Notes: generated by a model not told the origin, from the sequence alone. A DNA stretch of 64,000 nucleotides from Glaciecola sp964195425 (GCA_964195425.1 CAXMOM010000062.1:6351-70350), one strand, 5' to 3'. Positions 19,588-28,731 are shown, counted from the stretch's first letter. Numbers and translations are program-made.

Positions 19588-20805
19588 TTATTGTTTTTTA
19601 GTACTTCGAATAAGCCAGCGCTTAATGTTCACACATAACTTGATAGGCGAATAATACCACTTGTTTAGGTAGAGTTGCAGGCTGTGTAATAAATATTCTT
19701 GGTTACTAAGCGATGTTTTATAACGAGCATCGCCTGCTAGAAAGTCATAGCTTGTATAGCCTAACCCTTCAAAGTGCAGCATGGCTAGTTTGTGCATAAG
19801 CAAACCAGGTTTGTATTTGTTATCTTGTGAGGTGTAGTTAATGGCCGACAAGTAAAAATACACCTGCTTGTTTCGCGTGAACAAGTAAAGATAGCCTAAG
19901 GTAAAGTCGCCTGCGGTAAATTTAGCTAAATGTACCCAATCTTTACTTGTGGCACGGCTGTCCTTTTCCTTTTCAATCTCGTGTGACACTTTTGGTAACA
20001 TTCCTTGCTGCATCAGCCGACGATGAAATTCAACAAATCTTGGGTTGGTAAAACCACTGCCATAGTCGTGATTTCCCCATTGCTTAATATGCAAATTGCC
20101 CATGTCGGTAAGTGCAGCTTCTATTTGCTTAGAACTAAGCCAATTCATCTTTACTTCGCCATAATGTTGTTCTATAAATCGTTGAGAACGTGAAATTTGG
20201 CTTTTTGTATTTTTCGAAAAGTGTAAAACAAGTGAAGCTGTTGATGATTCTGAGAGAGCTTCTTTAGAAGCAGCAATATAGCCGTTGGTTGATTGCAATG
20301 ACCATTTTCGCCATTGCTTGTGCGACCAAGCTTCTATGTTATTAATCCCAATAAACTTGAAGGTTTTAGGTTTGTTGGCCAAAAATTGAAGCAATGCATT
20401 TCTGCAGGCTTTGTGTTGACTGGCACAAATCACATCGTTGTATTCAATCCAAATTTGGTCGTCTTGTTGATTGCCAGTTTGGTTGAGCAGGAACACCTTT
20501 CCAAGTGATGAGTCGACACATCCTATAAACGCAAAGCCTATTGGCTGATTATCGTAAGACGATAAAAAGGTAATTAATTCTGGTTTAGCATAAGCGCATT
20601 GCAACCAATTTGATATCCAATCAAAACTAAGAAACATATTGTCTAGAGGCTTATTTTTGAACACGCAGACATATAAGCTTTCGATACTCTGGGTAGTGTA
20701 ATCGAAAGAACTTGTTACCTTTATAGTCGGTTCTAAGTTGTCTATATTCGCCATAATCGCCATATTCGGTGTGAAAATCACTTTTTGCATAGCCGTAAAA
20801 TACAT
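19588..20805 (-). CDS. GNAT-family acyltransferase-like protein (BioF2/CelD-like Acetyltransf_6)
   Basis: 405 residues with the FemAB/CelD-like GNAT fold. LSFDWISNWLQCAY resembles the conserved N-terminal block of polysaccharide-locus Acetyltransf_6 proteins. It has QISRSQRFIEQHYGE, and near the C-terminus KPGLLMHKLAMLHFEGLGYTSYDFLAGDARYK, the block that is usually F-D-F-x-x-G-D-x-x-Y-K in this family. It probably transfers an acyl or acetyl group in exopolysaccharide synthesis. It is the first gene of the long minus-strand operon. The ATG at 20805 lacks a good ribosome site, and ATGs at codons 6, 15 and 18 are alternatives. Confidence 0.7.
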   Translation of the reverse strand: MYFTAMQKVIFTPNMAIMANIDNLEPTIKVTSSFDYTTQSIESLYVCVFKNKPLDNMFLSFDWISNWLQCAYAKPELITFLSSYDNQPIGFAFIGCVDSSLGKVFLLNQTGNQQDDQIWIEYNDVICASQHKACRNALLQFLANKPKTFKFIGINNIEAWSHKQWRKWSLQSTNGYIAASKEALSESSTASLVLHFSKNTKSQISRSQRFIEQHYGEVKMNWLSSKQIEAALTDMGNLHIKQWGNHDYGSGFTNPRFVEFHRRLMQQGMLPKVSHEIEKEKDSRATSKDWVHLAKFTAGDFTLGYLYLFTRNKQVYFYLSAINYTSQDNKYKPGLLMHKLAMLHFEGLGYTSYDFLAGDARYKTSLSNQEYLLHSLQLYLNKWYYSPIKLCVNIKRWLIRSTKKQ

Positions 20806-20930
20806 TGTTATCTTTTATAATGGCTGAGCAAACTTAAAATGCTTAAGTCGTACTGTATAGGTTATCGTTTGTTTTTGCTGTATATTTAAGGACTTATTGT
20901 TTTTATTTTACCGATGCAGGATTTTGGCAA

Positions 20931-21575
20931 TTGAAAAAAGCGTTAATGGTAGGCTCTATGGTATTCGTGGTAATGCTAAGTGCAGGTTTATATCTATCAA
21001 TAGATAAGGAGCAACGCCAGCTGTTAAGCTATTGGTGGTTAGACTGGCAACATACCACCCAAAGCCCCACTCAACACTACACTCTGTTTTTAGGTAGCTC
21101 ATCAATTGCTCGCCTCCCCGATAATATGCTCGAGGACTGTAAGCCTTTTGTAAAAAATGGTTTTAGTAATGGTACAACTGAGAATGTCAGCGAGTATTTG
21201 GCTAATGCGAGTTTGCATAATGTAGCAAGAGTAGTCGTTTACATAGGTGAAAACGATATTGCCAGAGGCGAGCCAGCGCAGGTCACTGTGCAACAAGTAA
21301 TTGATTTAGTAGACGCTATAAAGACCAAAACTGAAGCGCCAATTGCGTTGGTGAAATTGAAATATAGTCCTGCTCGTCAGCAGTCTCATGCAGCGTTCAT
21401 GCGTTTTAATCAGGCTATAGATGCACAATATGCAAAGTCGTCACGCGTCTCGTTGTTGCCATTTGACACATTAAAGCAGCGATTATTTTACGTCAGCGAT
21501 GGTATACATCTAAACGGACAGGGTAATGCTAAATTCACCCAGTTTATCAATTCTTTCTGCAGGGAGTTCGACTAA
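20931..21575 (+). CDS. SGNH/GDSL-type hydrolase with N-terminal membrane anchor
   Basis: 214 residues from a TTG at 20931 (ATG at codon 6 is an alternative). One hydrophobic segment at residues 5-22 would export the catalytic domain to the periplasm. SGNH blocks are visible: GSSSIAR with the nucleophile serine at 55-58, Asn80 (GFSNG) or a neighbour as block II, GEND at 106-109 (block III), and DGIHLNGQG with Asp190 and His193 (block V). It lies immediately before and probably coupled to an acyltransferase-3 gene. SGNH and AT3 partners are known to O-acetylate bacterial polysaccharides, which is the most likely job here. Confidence 0.8.
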   Translation: MKKALMVGSMVFVVMLSAGLYLSIDKEQRQLLSYWWLDWQHTTQSPTQHYTLFLGSSSIARLPDNMLEDCKPFVKNGFSNGTTENVSEYLANASLHNVARVVVYIGENDIARGEPAQVTVQQVIDLVDAIKTKTEAPIALVKLKYSPARQQSHAAFMRFNQAIDAQYAKSSRVSLLPFDTLKQRLFYVSDGIHLNGQGNAKFTQFINSFCREFD

Positions 21576-22659
21576 TATATTGCGCTATTTATACTTAGAT
21601 AATTTACGCGCCACATTAATGGTTTTGGGCTTAATACTGCATACTTGTGCAGCGTTTTCTAGTCAACAATATTGGTTGGTAAGCTATGACAAGCCTCTGC
21701 CTTGGGCTTACGATTTGTCGAGTGCTATTCATGTGTTTAGAATGCCTTTATTTTTTATGGTTTCAGGTTTTTTTGCGTTTGTGTTATTGCAAAAACAATC
21801 TGTGAGGCACTTTTGCCTTATAAAATTAACGAGAATTGGCTGGCCGTTGGCAAGTGTGTTACTTCTTATTAATATTCCACAGTTTTATATTTTGGTCTAC
21901 CTAAGCGGACTGGCAGAGCACAGTAATGTTAGCCCAGGAAATTTTGCAGGGCATCTATGGTTTTTGATTAATCTGTTGGTGTATTTTCTGACGTATGCAT
22001 GCATACATTTTTTAGTCGCCCGCATTAAGCCACCTCGCGCTAAATTTCCATCGACAATATTTATGTTGTTGATGCTGTTAATTATGCCTATCGTTTATTT
22101 GGGCATGCTTGCACTAAATCAATTTGGCTTACCTATTTATAAAGCCTTGCCCATTGTTGGTAGCATTCACAGCGTGTTTTCCTACTTCGACTATTTTTTA
22201 ATTGGTGTAATATTTGCCTTATTGTCGCACCAAAAAATGATGCTTGTGCTTAAATCATCCATGGGCGCTTTAGTAATATTGCCGTTATTGCTTATTGCAG
22301 CTATACCGTGGTGGCTACCCAGCGCGATTAATAATATTACACTCCCTTATATTGAGCACATTCAGGCTATAGCAGTTTCAGTGCTTATTTGGTTGTTAGC
22401 AACGCGTATTTTTGCAACTGAGTCTTGGTGGTTTAGAGGCTTGGCGAATGCGTCATACTCTGTTTACTTGTTTCATCACGGCATTATTGTGGCGCTTGTG
22501 TTTGGATTAAATGCTGTTAATCACGCTAACAATATTGTAATTAATCCTTATCTTGCGTTTGTGATGGTGCTAGGGCTGAGCTTTGCGCTTACCTTAGTAA
22601 TACACTTTTTTGTTGTGGCTAGAAGTAGTAAGTTGCGCATGATATTTAACGGTAAGTAG
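21526..22659 (+). CDS. Acyltransferase family 3 membrane protein
   Basis: Polytopic protein of about 377 residues with roughly ten hydrophobic segments. YLDNLRATLMVLGLILHTCAAF and FFMVSGFFAF are typical of the acyltransferase-3 family (OafA / MdoC-like), and SYSVYLFHHGIIV is the conserved C-terminal helix. It would carry acetyl groups across the inner membrane to the periplasmic face. The ATG at 21526 overlaps the SGNH gene by 50 bases. A TTG at 21580, with AGGGAG 13 bases upstream, starts exactly at the conserved region and is a credible alternative. Confidence 0.85.
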   Translation: MLNSPSLSILSAGSSTNILRYLYLDNLRATLMVLGLILHTCAAFSSQQYWLVSYDKPLPWAYDLSSAIHVFRMPLFFMVSGFFAFVLLQKQSVRHFCLIKLTRIGWPLASVLLLINIPQFYILVYLSGLAEHSNVSPGNFAGHLWFLINLLVYFLTYACIHFLVARIKPPRAKFPSTIFMLLMLLIMPIVYLGMLALNQFGLPIYKALPIVGSIHSVFSYFDYFLIGVIFALLSHQKMMLVLKSSMGALVILPLLLIAAIPWWLPSAINNITLPYIEHIQAIAVSVLIWLLATRIFATESWWFRGLANASYSVYLFHHGIIVALVFGLNAVNHANNIVINPYLAFVMVLGLSFALTLVIHFFVVARSSKLRMIFNGK

Positions 22660-22752
22660 CGACTCGCCTACTTAATGTCAGATGAAAACACACCGCTATC
22701 AAAAATTTACCACTAGCAACATATATTGGCAAGAATCTCTGCTTTTCCTTGC

Positions 22753-23520
22753 TTAGTTTGCAAGCCAATATTTTACAAGCGCAGCGTATTCGTAGAATGC
22801 TCTTTGGCTTCTTGCTAAGGCAAAGTTAGAGGGCATATTCAAGCGGTATTCTATATCGCCTTTCGTAGCATAGTGCACAGGAATAAATATATAGTTAATA
22901 TTGTTTTTCTCCAACATTCTTGATAGCCGCGTACCGTGAGTGGCCGACGATACAACTGCAAGTGTCTGCGGCGCGTCTAGTAGATTTATTGCGGCGCTAA
23001 TTTGTGCTGATTCTGCAGCGGTGTTTGTACCTTTATTCATAATCTTTATATCTTCTTGGGCTACGCCTAATTCAGCTAAAAACATCGCGGCTTGGCGAGC
23101 ATATTGCAGAGAAGAATTTTTATTGAAATCGCTGCCTGTTAAGTAAATAGGTACTGCCTTAATGCGGTACATATTGGCGGCATGCACTAGCCGCTCTATT
23201 GAGCAGTGATTGAAGCGGCTTACACGAGGAAGCCTTTCAGCCTCAAAATGATAGCAAGCTAGCACCCAAATAGCATCGGCCTTTTGCCATTTCTCGTTGG
23301 TAACTTGCACTGCCGGGAACGCATTTTCTAAAGGCGCAATTAGCCAATAGCTGAAAAAAAACTGTGAACATAAAAAAAACCAGAGTAGGCTTATTATACA
23401 GACAAATTTCCCCACCCAGCGCGCGATAGAGGAAAATTTTAGCATGGCTAGCCCCAGAACGACGCCTAGTAAGCATTGATTAAGGGGGGAAATTAGAACG
23501 TGCGCAATATAATCTAACAT
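22753..23520 (-). CDS. YdcF/ElyC/SanA-family (DUF218) membrane protein
   Basis: 255 residues with two N-terminal hydrophobic segments (about 10-28 and 36-55), followed by the DUF218 domain: ADAIWVLACYHFEAERLPRVS, RLVHAANMYRI, IYLTGSD and NKGTNTAAESAQIS, then VVSSATHGTRLSRM. E. coli relatives (ElyC, SanA, YdcF) affect the cell envelope and undecaprenyl-carrier use, but the reaction is not known. The start ATG is clear. Being on the opposite strand between polysaccharide genes, it may have its own promoter. Confidence 0.8.
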   Translation of the reverse strand: MLDYIAHVLISPLNQCLLGVVLGLAMLKFSSIARWVGKFVCIISLLWFFLCSQFFFSYWLIAPLENAFPAVQVTNEKWQKADAIWVLACYHFEAERLPRVSRFNHCSIERLVHAANMYRIKAVPIYLTGSDFNKNSSLQYARQAAMFLAELGVAQEDIKIMNKGTNTAAESAQISAAINLLDAPQTLAVVSSATHGTRLSRMLEKNNINYIFIPVHYATKGDIEYRLNMPSNFALARSQRAFYEYAALVKYWLAN

Positions 23521-23892
23521 ACAGTCTTGATGGCTATACAGTTGCCCAAACTATACGATAATCAAAGCGCCCTGAAAACTATAATGTGCGAATTCCCTTG
23601 TGACTATTAAATTTATTATTGGTGAAAGGTATCGCTGTTCGATATTTTGCGAAAAGTATTTAGGGTAAATAAAGGGTTTACCTTGGTAAGAAATAGTTGA
23701 AATGCAGGGAATCGTCAGTTTATCGTTATGACAAAGTATTCTTATTAATCCTAAATTGTCAGTGTTCGATTTGCATCTTGATAATATTGAAGCGCCGTTT
23801 AGCACTATTTACCAGTTGTGTAAGCGCTATTTTGAGACTACCCTATAGCCTCAATAAATTAATGTAAATTATAGTATTATGGACGAATTAAT
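23521..23892. other. Intergenic region between the YdcF-like gene and a sulfotransferase gene
   Basis: 372 bases separating divergent genes. It is AT-rich with no RNA gene or repeat that I can recognise. An 84-codon minus-strand open frame here shows no protein-like motif and is not called. TATAGT and TATTAT elements at about 23870-23880 could be the -10 region for the downstream sulfotransferase. Confidence 0.4.
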
Positions 23893-24792
23893 ATGCAAAT
23901 TGCTCCCTTTTTTATCATCGGCATCGGCCGTTCAGGTACCACCTTATTGCGTTTAATGTTTCATAACCACCCTAATGTTGCAGTTCCTTATGAGTCCCAT
24001 TTTATAACTGATTACTATAACAATTTAGATACTTATGGGGACTTAAATGATGATCAAAATTTAGATAAATTATTGCACGACACTTTGCAAGAAGACCTCT
24101 TAAGCCAATGGGATCATGAATTTGATGCAGACAGAATTAAAGCGACAATTACGGATAGAAATTTAGAAGGTATTTTAAATGCAATCTATTGCGATTATGC
24201 GCTAGGTAAGGGAAAAACTAGGTGGGCTGACAAGTCAGACTACTTGGATCGAATGCATATAATTAATAAAATTTTTCCAGCGGCGAGATTTATTCATATT
24301 GTGAGAGACGGTCGTGATGTTGCGAATTCGGTTCTAAAGCTTCCTTGGGGCCCTAAAGATCTGATTGGTGCAGCGGAGTGGTGGAATGAATACATAAGAC
24401 TTGCTTGCTCAGTGGGGGCTGTTTTGGGTCCAGACAAATATACAGAAGTAAAATATGAAGATTTGGTTCAGGAGCCTGAGCGCGAGTTAAAGCGTTTGTG
24501 TGAATTCGTAGGTGAAGACTTTGATGAGAGCATGCTTAATTACCACCTCTCATCTGCTGTGGCTATTCCAGAGGGCCGCAAAGCACAACATCACAACTCT
24601 GACGAGCCACCTAAAAAATCGCGTACGTTTGCGTGGAAAAATGAAATGACACCAACAAATGTAGACATGTTTAGTGATTATGCAAAAAATTCCTTAGCAT
24701 CCTTAGGCTATGAAGTCCCAGAAAAAGGCAAAAATGGCTTTCCGGTCAAATTGGCTAAAATGAAAATATTTGTGAAACGAATGCTGAGATAA
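23893..24792 (+). CDS. Sulfotransferase family protein
   Basis: 299-residue sulfotransferase-like protein. The PAPS 5'-phosphosulfate loop is IGIGRSGTTLLRLMFHNHP at residues 9-27, and the 3'-phosphate segment is FIHIVRDGRDVANSVLKLPWG with the conserved Arg-Asp-Gly-Arg-Asp. YEDLVQEPERELKRLCEFVG is the usual C-terminal helix block. It belongs to the Sulfotransfer_3-like branch common in marine bacteria. It stands alone on the plus strand within the polysaccharide locus and probably sulfates a sugar of the polymer. The start follows GGAC by about eight bases. Confidence 0.87.
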   Translation: MQIAPFFIIGIGRSGTTLLRLMFHNHPNVAVPYESHFITDYYNNLDTYGDLNDDQNLDKLLHDTLQEDLLSQWDHEFDADRIKATITDRNLEGILNAIYCDYALGKGKTRWADKSDYLDRMHIINKIFPAARFIHIVRDGRDVANSVLKLPWGPKDLIGAAEWWNEYIRLACSVGAVLGPDKYTEVKYEDLVQEPERELKRLCEFVGEDFDESMLNYHLSSAVAIPEGRKAQHHNSDEPPKKSRTFAWKNEMTPTNVDMFSDYAKNSLASLGYEVPEKGKNGFPVKLAKMKIFVKRMLR

Positions 24793-24959
24793 ATAATTAA
24801 TATAAAAACTACTCATTACAACAGATTTCCGAAAAAAAAGGGCTGCGACAACTACAAGGTGCAGCTTAGCCATAACTATTAAATTTTACTATTGGACCTA
24901 CTAATATTAGAATTACGCTTTGGTTTACGTTGATATAAGTTCAGAAGGAATCGCGGTAT

Positions 24960-26171
24960 ATGGCAAGGCTAGTAGTATTAGCGCATAGAGTTCCTTTCCC
25001 GCCCAATAAAGGCGAGAAGTTACGAACGTTTCATCAAATTGAAGAGCTGGTGCGCTCAGGTCATCAGCTTACCGTACTGGCGCCTTATGAATTAAAGAGT
25101 GAATTGGCTGACGCTTCAGCACTTGCTGCTAAATTCAACATTGAAGTTATATGTAAAAAGCTTCCAAGTCGACTGTATCGGCTGGCCTTAGCGGTGTTAA
25201 AAAATTGCTCTTTTAGTGAAACTAATTTTTATTCAAGCGAGCTAATGGTCGCGTTTGAGAAGTGCGTTCAACACTCAGATACTGTACTGGTGACTGCGTC
25301 TTCACTCGCGCCCTATGTGTTTGGGCTAAAAACGCTTCAACAAGCGGCTTCAGAAAATATCAAGCAACCCCAGTTATTAATGGACTTTATGGATGTAGAT
25401 TCCGATAAATGGCGACAGTATGCTCAAGAATCAGGGTCATTGAAGCGAATTTTATATAATCGAGAGGCTGCTAAAATAGAAGTGCTTGAAAAAGCTATTT
25501 CTGAAAAATTTGATACCGCTTTTGTTATTGCTGACACCGAAAAGCAATTATTTGAGTCGACGGTAATTAACAACGGAAACCTAAAAGTATTGGGAAATGG
25601 CATCGATCAGGCTCTATTTAACCCAAGCAACGAAAAAGCTAATGATGTTACCAATTACCTATTTAGCGGTGTAATGGATTATAAGCCAAACATAGACGCT
25701 ATGCTGTGGTTTGTAGAGCACTGCTGGCCGAGTATTGTGGATAGTGTGCCTAATGCTCACTTAATTATAGCCGGTATGAACCCTTCGGCCGAAATTACTA
25801 AATTGGCATTAGCGCCTAATATCGACGTTACGGGCTTTGTTGACGACATTAAACCATTTTTTGATAAGGCGCATATATTCGTTGCACCTTTTCAAATAGC
25901 CCGTGGTGTTCAAAACAAAGTGTTGCAAGCAATGGCTTGCGCGTTGCCGGTTGTTTCAACCCCCTTAGGTGCTGAAGGTATTATTTGTGAAGACAAATTT
26001 GATATACTGTTGGCAAGCACCGCAAGCGATTTTGGGCAACAAGCGATAATGCTTGCAAACAATCATGCCCTACAAGTTGAAGTGGGACAGCATGCATTGG
26101 CAACCATTAATGCAAGCTACGTTTGGGAGTCGGTGCTGCAACCATTAACAGAGGTAATTGCTAATACATGA
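24960..26171 (+). CDS. Family 4 glycosyltransferase, stp1-like (exosortase/PEP-CTERM-associated type)
   Basis: 403-residue GT-B enzyme beginning MARLVVLAHRVPFPPNKGEKLR, a hallmark of the sugar transferase family named PEP-CTERM/EpsH1 system-associated (stp1). LLMDFMDVDSDKWRQYA is also typical of it. The donor domain shows FSGVMDYKPNIDAMLWF, GFVDDIKPFFDKAHIFVAPF, and GVQNKVLQAMACALPVVSTPLGAEGI. AAGGA precedes the ATG by about 11 bases. The stop overlaps the ATG of the next gene (ATGA), so the two are co-translated. Confidence 0.85.
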   Translation: MARLVVLAHRVPFPPNKGEKLRTFHQIEELVRSGHQLTVLAPYELKSELADASALAAKFNIEVICKKLPSRLYRLALAVLKNCSFSETNFYSSELMVAFEKCVQHSDTVLVTASSLAPYVFGLKTLQQAASENIKQPQLLMDFMDVDSDKWRQYAQESGSLKRILYNREAAKIEVLEKAISEKFDTAFVIADTEKQLFESTVINNGNLKVLGNGIDQALFNPSNEKANDVTNYLFSGVMDYKPNIDAMLWFVEHCWPSIVDSVPNAHLIIAGMNPSAEITKLALAPNIDVTGFVDDIKPFFDKAHIFVAPFQIARGVQNKVLQAMACALPVVSTPLGAEGIICEDKFDILLASTASDFGQQAIMLANNHALQVEVGQHALATINASYVWESVLQPLTEVIANT

Positions 26172-26755
26172 AAACCATTGTAAAGAAACTCGCCCGTGTC
26201 ATTGCAACGCTGCTAATGCTGCCATTTACGATCACGTATTTTATATTGTCTATGCTATTTGCGGGGGCTGGAAAAGATGCATTGTTTGCATCGTATAGCC
26301 AACTGCTTAGCTTATTTCCCGGAAAAACAGGCGCGTATTTACGCTCAGGCTTTTATTCACTTGTAATGGATAATTTTAATACCAATGCACATACCTCCTT
26401 TGCCACTTTGTTTTCTCAGCTCGATACAGAACTGGCCGCAGGCGTTTATGTGGGTCCACAGTGTAATATAGGTAAGTGCAAAATAGGTCAAGATACCCTG
26501 CTTGGCAGCGGTGTACATATTATGAGTGGCAAACAGCAGCATAATTTTGAAGATGCTACAATGCCCATTAGAGAGCAGGGCGGAGTGTTTGCAAAAGTGA
26601 CTATTGGGCACAACTGTTGGATTGGTAATGGTGCACTTATAATGGCGAATGTTGGCGACGATTGCATAATAGCGGCAGGCTCAGTCGTTATAAAAGACGT
26701 ACCCGAAATGTCGATAGTGGCGGGTAATCCAGCAAAAGTCATAAAAAAACGATAG
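26168..26755 (+). CDS. Hexapeptide-repeat (left-handed beta-helix) acyltransferase
   Basis: 195 residues. After an N-terminal hydrophobic stretch (about 14-34), the protein has left-handed beta-helix repeats: VGPQCNIGKCKIGQDTLLGSG, then a loop with His (SGKQQHNFED), then VTIGHNCWIGNGALIMANVGDDCIIAAGSVV, ending IVAGNPAKVIKK. This is the LbetaH acetyltransferase pattern of WcaF/WbbJ/NodL relatives. It probably O-acetylates a sugar using acetyl-CoA. It is translationally coupled to the stp1-like glycosyltransferase. Confidence 0.87.
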   Translation: MKTIVKKLARVIATLLMLPFTITYFILSMLFAGAGKDALFASYSQLLSLFPGKTGAYLRSGFYSLVMDNFNTNAHTSFATLFSQLDTELAAGVYVGPQCNIGKCKIGQDTLLGSGVHIMSGKQQHNFEDATMPIREQGGVFAKVTIGHNCWIGNGALIMANVGDDCIIAAGSVVIKDVPEMSIVAGNPAKVIKKR

Positions 26756-26796
26756 AATATAAACTTACACAGAACAGACAGGTATATAGGGAATTT

Positions 26797-27606
26797 ATGC
26801 ATATTTCATTGTTATCAGTAAATCGGGTTCAACGCGCACTTGCCAGAGTGTATTTGGTATTTTGTTTGCTTGCGATAAGCACTATGTCATTAGCGCATGA
26901 CCAAATATCCTTAGTGGAGTTGGTTAAGCAATCTAAGCCATCTATTGTCAGTGTTGCTATGTTTACGCCACTTGAGTCGCGAGCACCTGATATATTGGGA
27001 ACGGGCTTTGTGGTGGGAAATGGCAAATATGTTGTTACCAATTACCATATAGTAGCAAAAGACCTTGATATGCAAATTGTGCAATATTATGTAGCCTTGT
27101 CTGGCGAAGGGAAGTCGCCTAAAATTAATAGAATGACACTGGTCGATAGCGACCCTGTGCACGATTTAGCTATCTTAAAAATTGAAGATGCGCTACCTGC
27201 AATGAAGTTAGCTGACGACGAATTTGCAGATCCAGGCACCAGTATTGTAATGACAGGATACCCAATAGGCGCGGTATTAGGTTTATATCCGGCTACTCAT
27301 ACAGGAATAATTGCGGCTGTTGCGCCCGATGCTAACCCAGCGCGCAACGCTGACGAATTAACATTAAAAATGCTCAAGCGTCTAAAAGAACCTTTCTTAA
27401 TTTATCAGCTTGATATTACAGCGTTCCCAGGAAACAGCGGCAGTCCCATATATGATAGAAATACCGGTGAGGTTATTGGTGTTTTGAATAAGGTGTTTGT
27501 ATCAGAAGGCAAAGAAGCTGCGTTGTCGAGCCCTAGTGGAATAAGCTATGCTATTCCCGTTAAACAGGTAAAAGCACTGGCTAAAAAGAATAACATTACT
27601 TTATAA
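26797..27606 (+). CDS. Exported trypsin-like serine protease (S1C family, no PDZ domain)
   Basis: 269 residues. An N-terminal signal peptide (hydrophobic about 18-32, ending SLAHD) predicts periplasmic location. The chymotrypsin-fold triad is complete: His84 in TNYHIV, Asp123 in VHDLAIL, Ser214 in GNSGSP. The chain ends shortly after the protease domain, so unlike DegP/DegS it has no PDZ domain. AGGGA precedes the ATG. It follows the acetyltransferase by 41 bases in the same orientation, so it may be in the same transcript; its substrate is unknown. Confidence 0.85.
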   Translation: MHISLLSVNRVQRALARVYLVFCLLAISTMSLAHDQISLVELVKQSKPSIVSVAMFTPLESRAPDILGTGFVVGNGKYVVTNYHIVAKDLDMQIVQYYVALSGEGKSPKINRMTLVDSDPVHDLAILKIEDALPAMKLADDEFADPGTSIVMTGYPIGAVLGLYPATHTGIIAAVAPDANPARNADELTLKMLKRLKEPFLIYQLDITAFPGNSGSPIYDRNTGEVIGVLNKVFVSEGKEAALSSPSGISYAIPVKQVKALAKKNNITL

Positions 27607-27627
27607 TTTAGCTAATAACAGCTTGTT

Positions 27628-28731
27628 TTAAGGTTGCTTATTTTCTTTCTTAAAAAAGTATTCACCCAATAATTTTTTGACTAATGTACGGTAAGCTTTA
27701 AACGCTAAGTGCTTGATAAGTAAAGTTAAGGGCATTTTACTTAAATGCCCTCGCAAATAGACTTTAAATCGGGCGACGGTATTGCTTGAATCGCTTATAT
27801 AAGGGGAAGCTGGGAATACCGCCTGTTCTAAGTCATTTACAATAGATACGAACTTACGGGTATTGCGAGAATTTAATATGGCATTTGCATACTTGGTTTC
27901 GTGGACTCCAAACAGTCGCGTTAACAGCATTAGTAATACAAAAAATTCATCCTCGCATCGTGCTGCTTCGAACACAGCATGCAGCGAAGTAAGTTCATTT
28001 CCTTGCGAATATTGCTCAATTAACGCATGTAAATCTAAACAATCCCTTAAGCCTTTTTCAATATCATCATTAAGCAACAAATGTATAGCACTATGCAATA
28101 TAAGATATTGGTCGCTGGGCACAAACAAACCATATTCGGTGGCTAGTTTGGTAGCGAACATACTGTTTATGTCTATTGTTTTACCTGAGGTGCCGGGCAA
28201 CAAATTGTGATGAATATCTAAGGTCACCCCAGTTGCTATATGAGTATATGGCGGCAGCTCATGAGACCATTCACGGTAATATTTTTCATCAAAATCGTCT
28301 AGTTCTTTTGCTACCCATCCTTTGGCTAATAACAATCTTTCAACTTCAGACAAGTGTTCTTTTGCTACCAGGATATCGATATCAGATATAAGCCTGCCAT
28401 TCGCATTTGCTTTTTTTGCTGCTATGTAGGCTGCGCCTTTTAGCAATAGTACCGGCGCGTTTAACTCTTGCAAGTCATTTGAAATACGCTTACAGGCCCT
28501 AACTACTTGCACGCATTGAGCTTTGGAGAAAGTAGCGATGGAGATTAAGTGACGTTTAAAAGCGAATGGATAGTCGTCTAGGTTCAGGCCCTTATATGCA
28601 ATATAGCCATGTAGCTGGGAGTGAATAAGAACCCGCAGTAATGAGTGATATTGATTTTGGGTATAAGAAGTCGGCAGTGTATTGTTAATAAGATAACTGC
28701 ATAGTTGTTTTCGAGTGATATTGTCACTCAT
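27628..28731 (-). CDS. Nucleotidyltransferase family protein (PF14907-like) of an HPr-rel-A operon
   Basis: 367 residues. LLLKGAAYIAAK followed by NGRLISDIDILV (Asp117 and Asp119) is the nucleotidyltransferase active-site pattern of the family found beside HprK-related kinases and in some lasso-peptide loci. The rest is helical, with a conserved-looking HHNLLPGTSGK segment after LDI and LHSAIHLLLND. It is the last cistron of a four-gene operon and overlaps the kinase gene by eight bases. It could transfer a nucleotide or phosphate onto the product of the kinase step, but no substrate has been established. Confidence 0.75.
   Translation of the reverse strand: MSDNITRKQLCSYLINNTLPTSYTQNQYHSLLRVLIHSQLHGYIAYKGLNLDDYPFAFKRHLISIATFSKAQCVQVVRACKRISNDLQELNAPVLLLKGAAYIAAKKANANGRLISDIDILVAKEHLSEVERLLLAKGWVAKELDDFDEKYYREWSHELPPYTHIATGVTLDIHHNLLPGTSGKTIDINSMFATKLATEYGLFVPSDQYLILHSAIHLLLNDDIEKGLRDCLDLHALIEQYSQGNELTSLHAVFEAARCEDEFFVLLMLLTRLFGVHETKYANAILNSRNTRKFVSIVNDLEQAVFPASPYISDSSNTVARFKVYLRGHLSKMPLTLLIKHLAFKAYRTLVKKLLGEYFFKKENKQP

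Noticed and set aside
23551..23805. An 84-codon open frame on the minus strand
   Set aside because: It has no motif, no convincing ribosome site and an unusual composition in an AT-rich gap.
24835..24870. GCTGC/GCAGC hairpin after the second sulfotransferase gene as a terminator
   Set aside because: The stem is only five pairs, the loop is long and no T-run follows.
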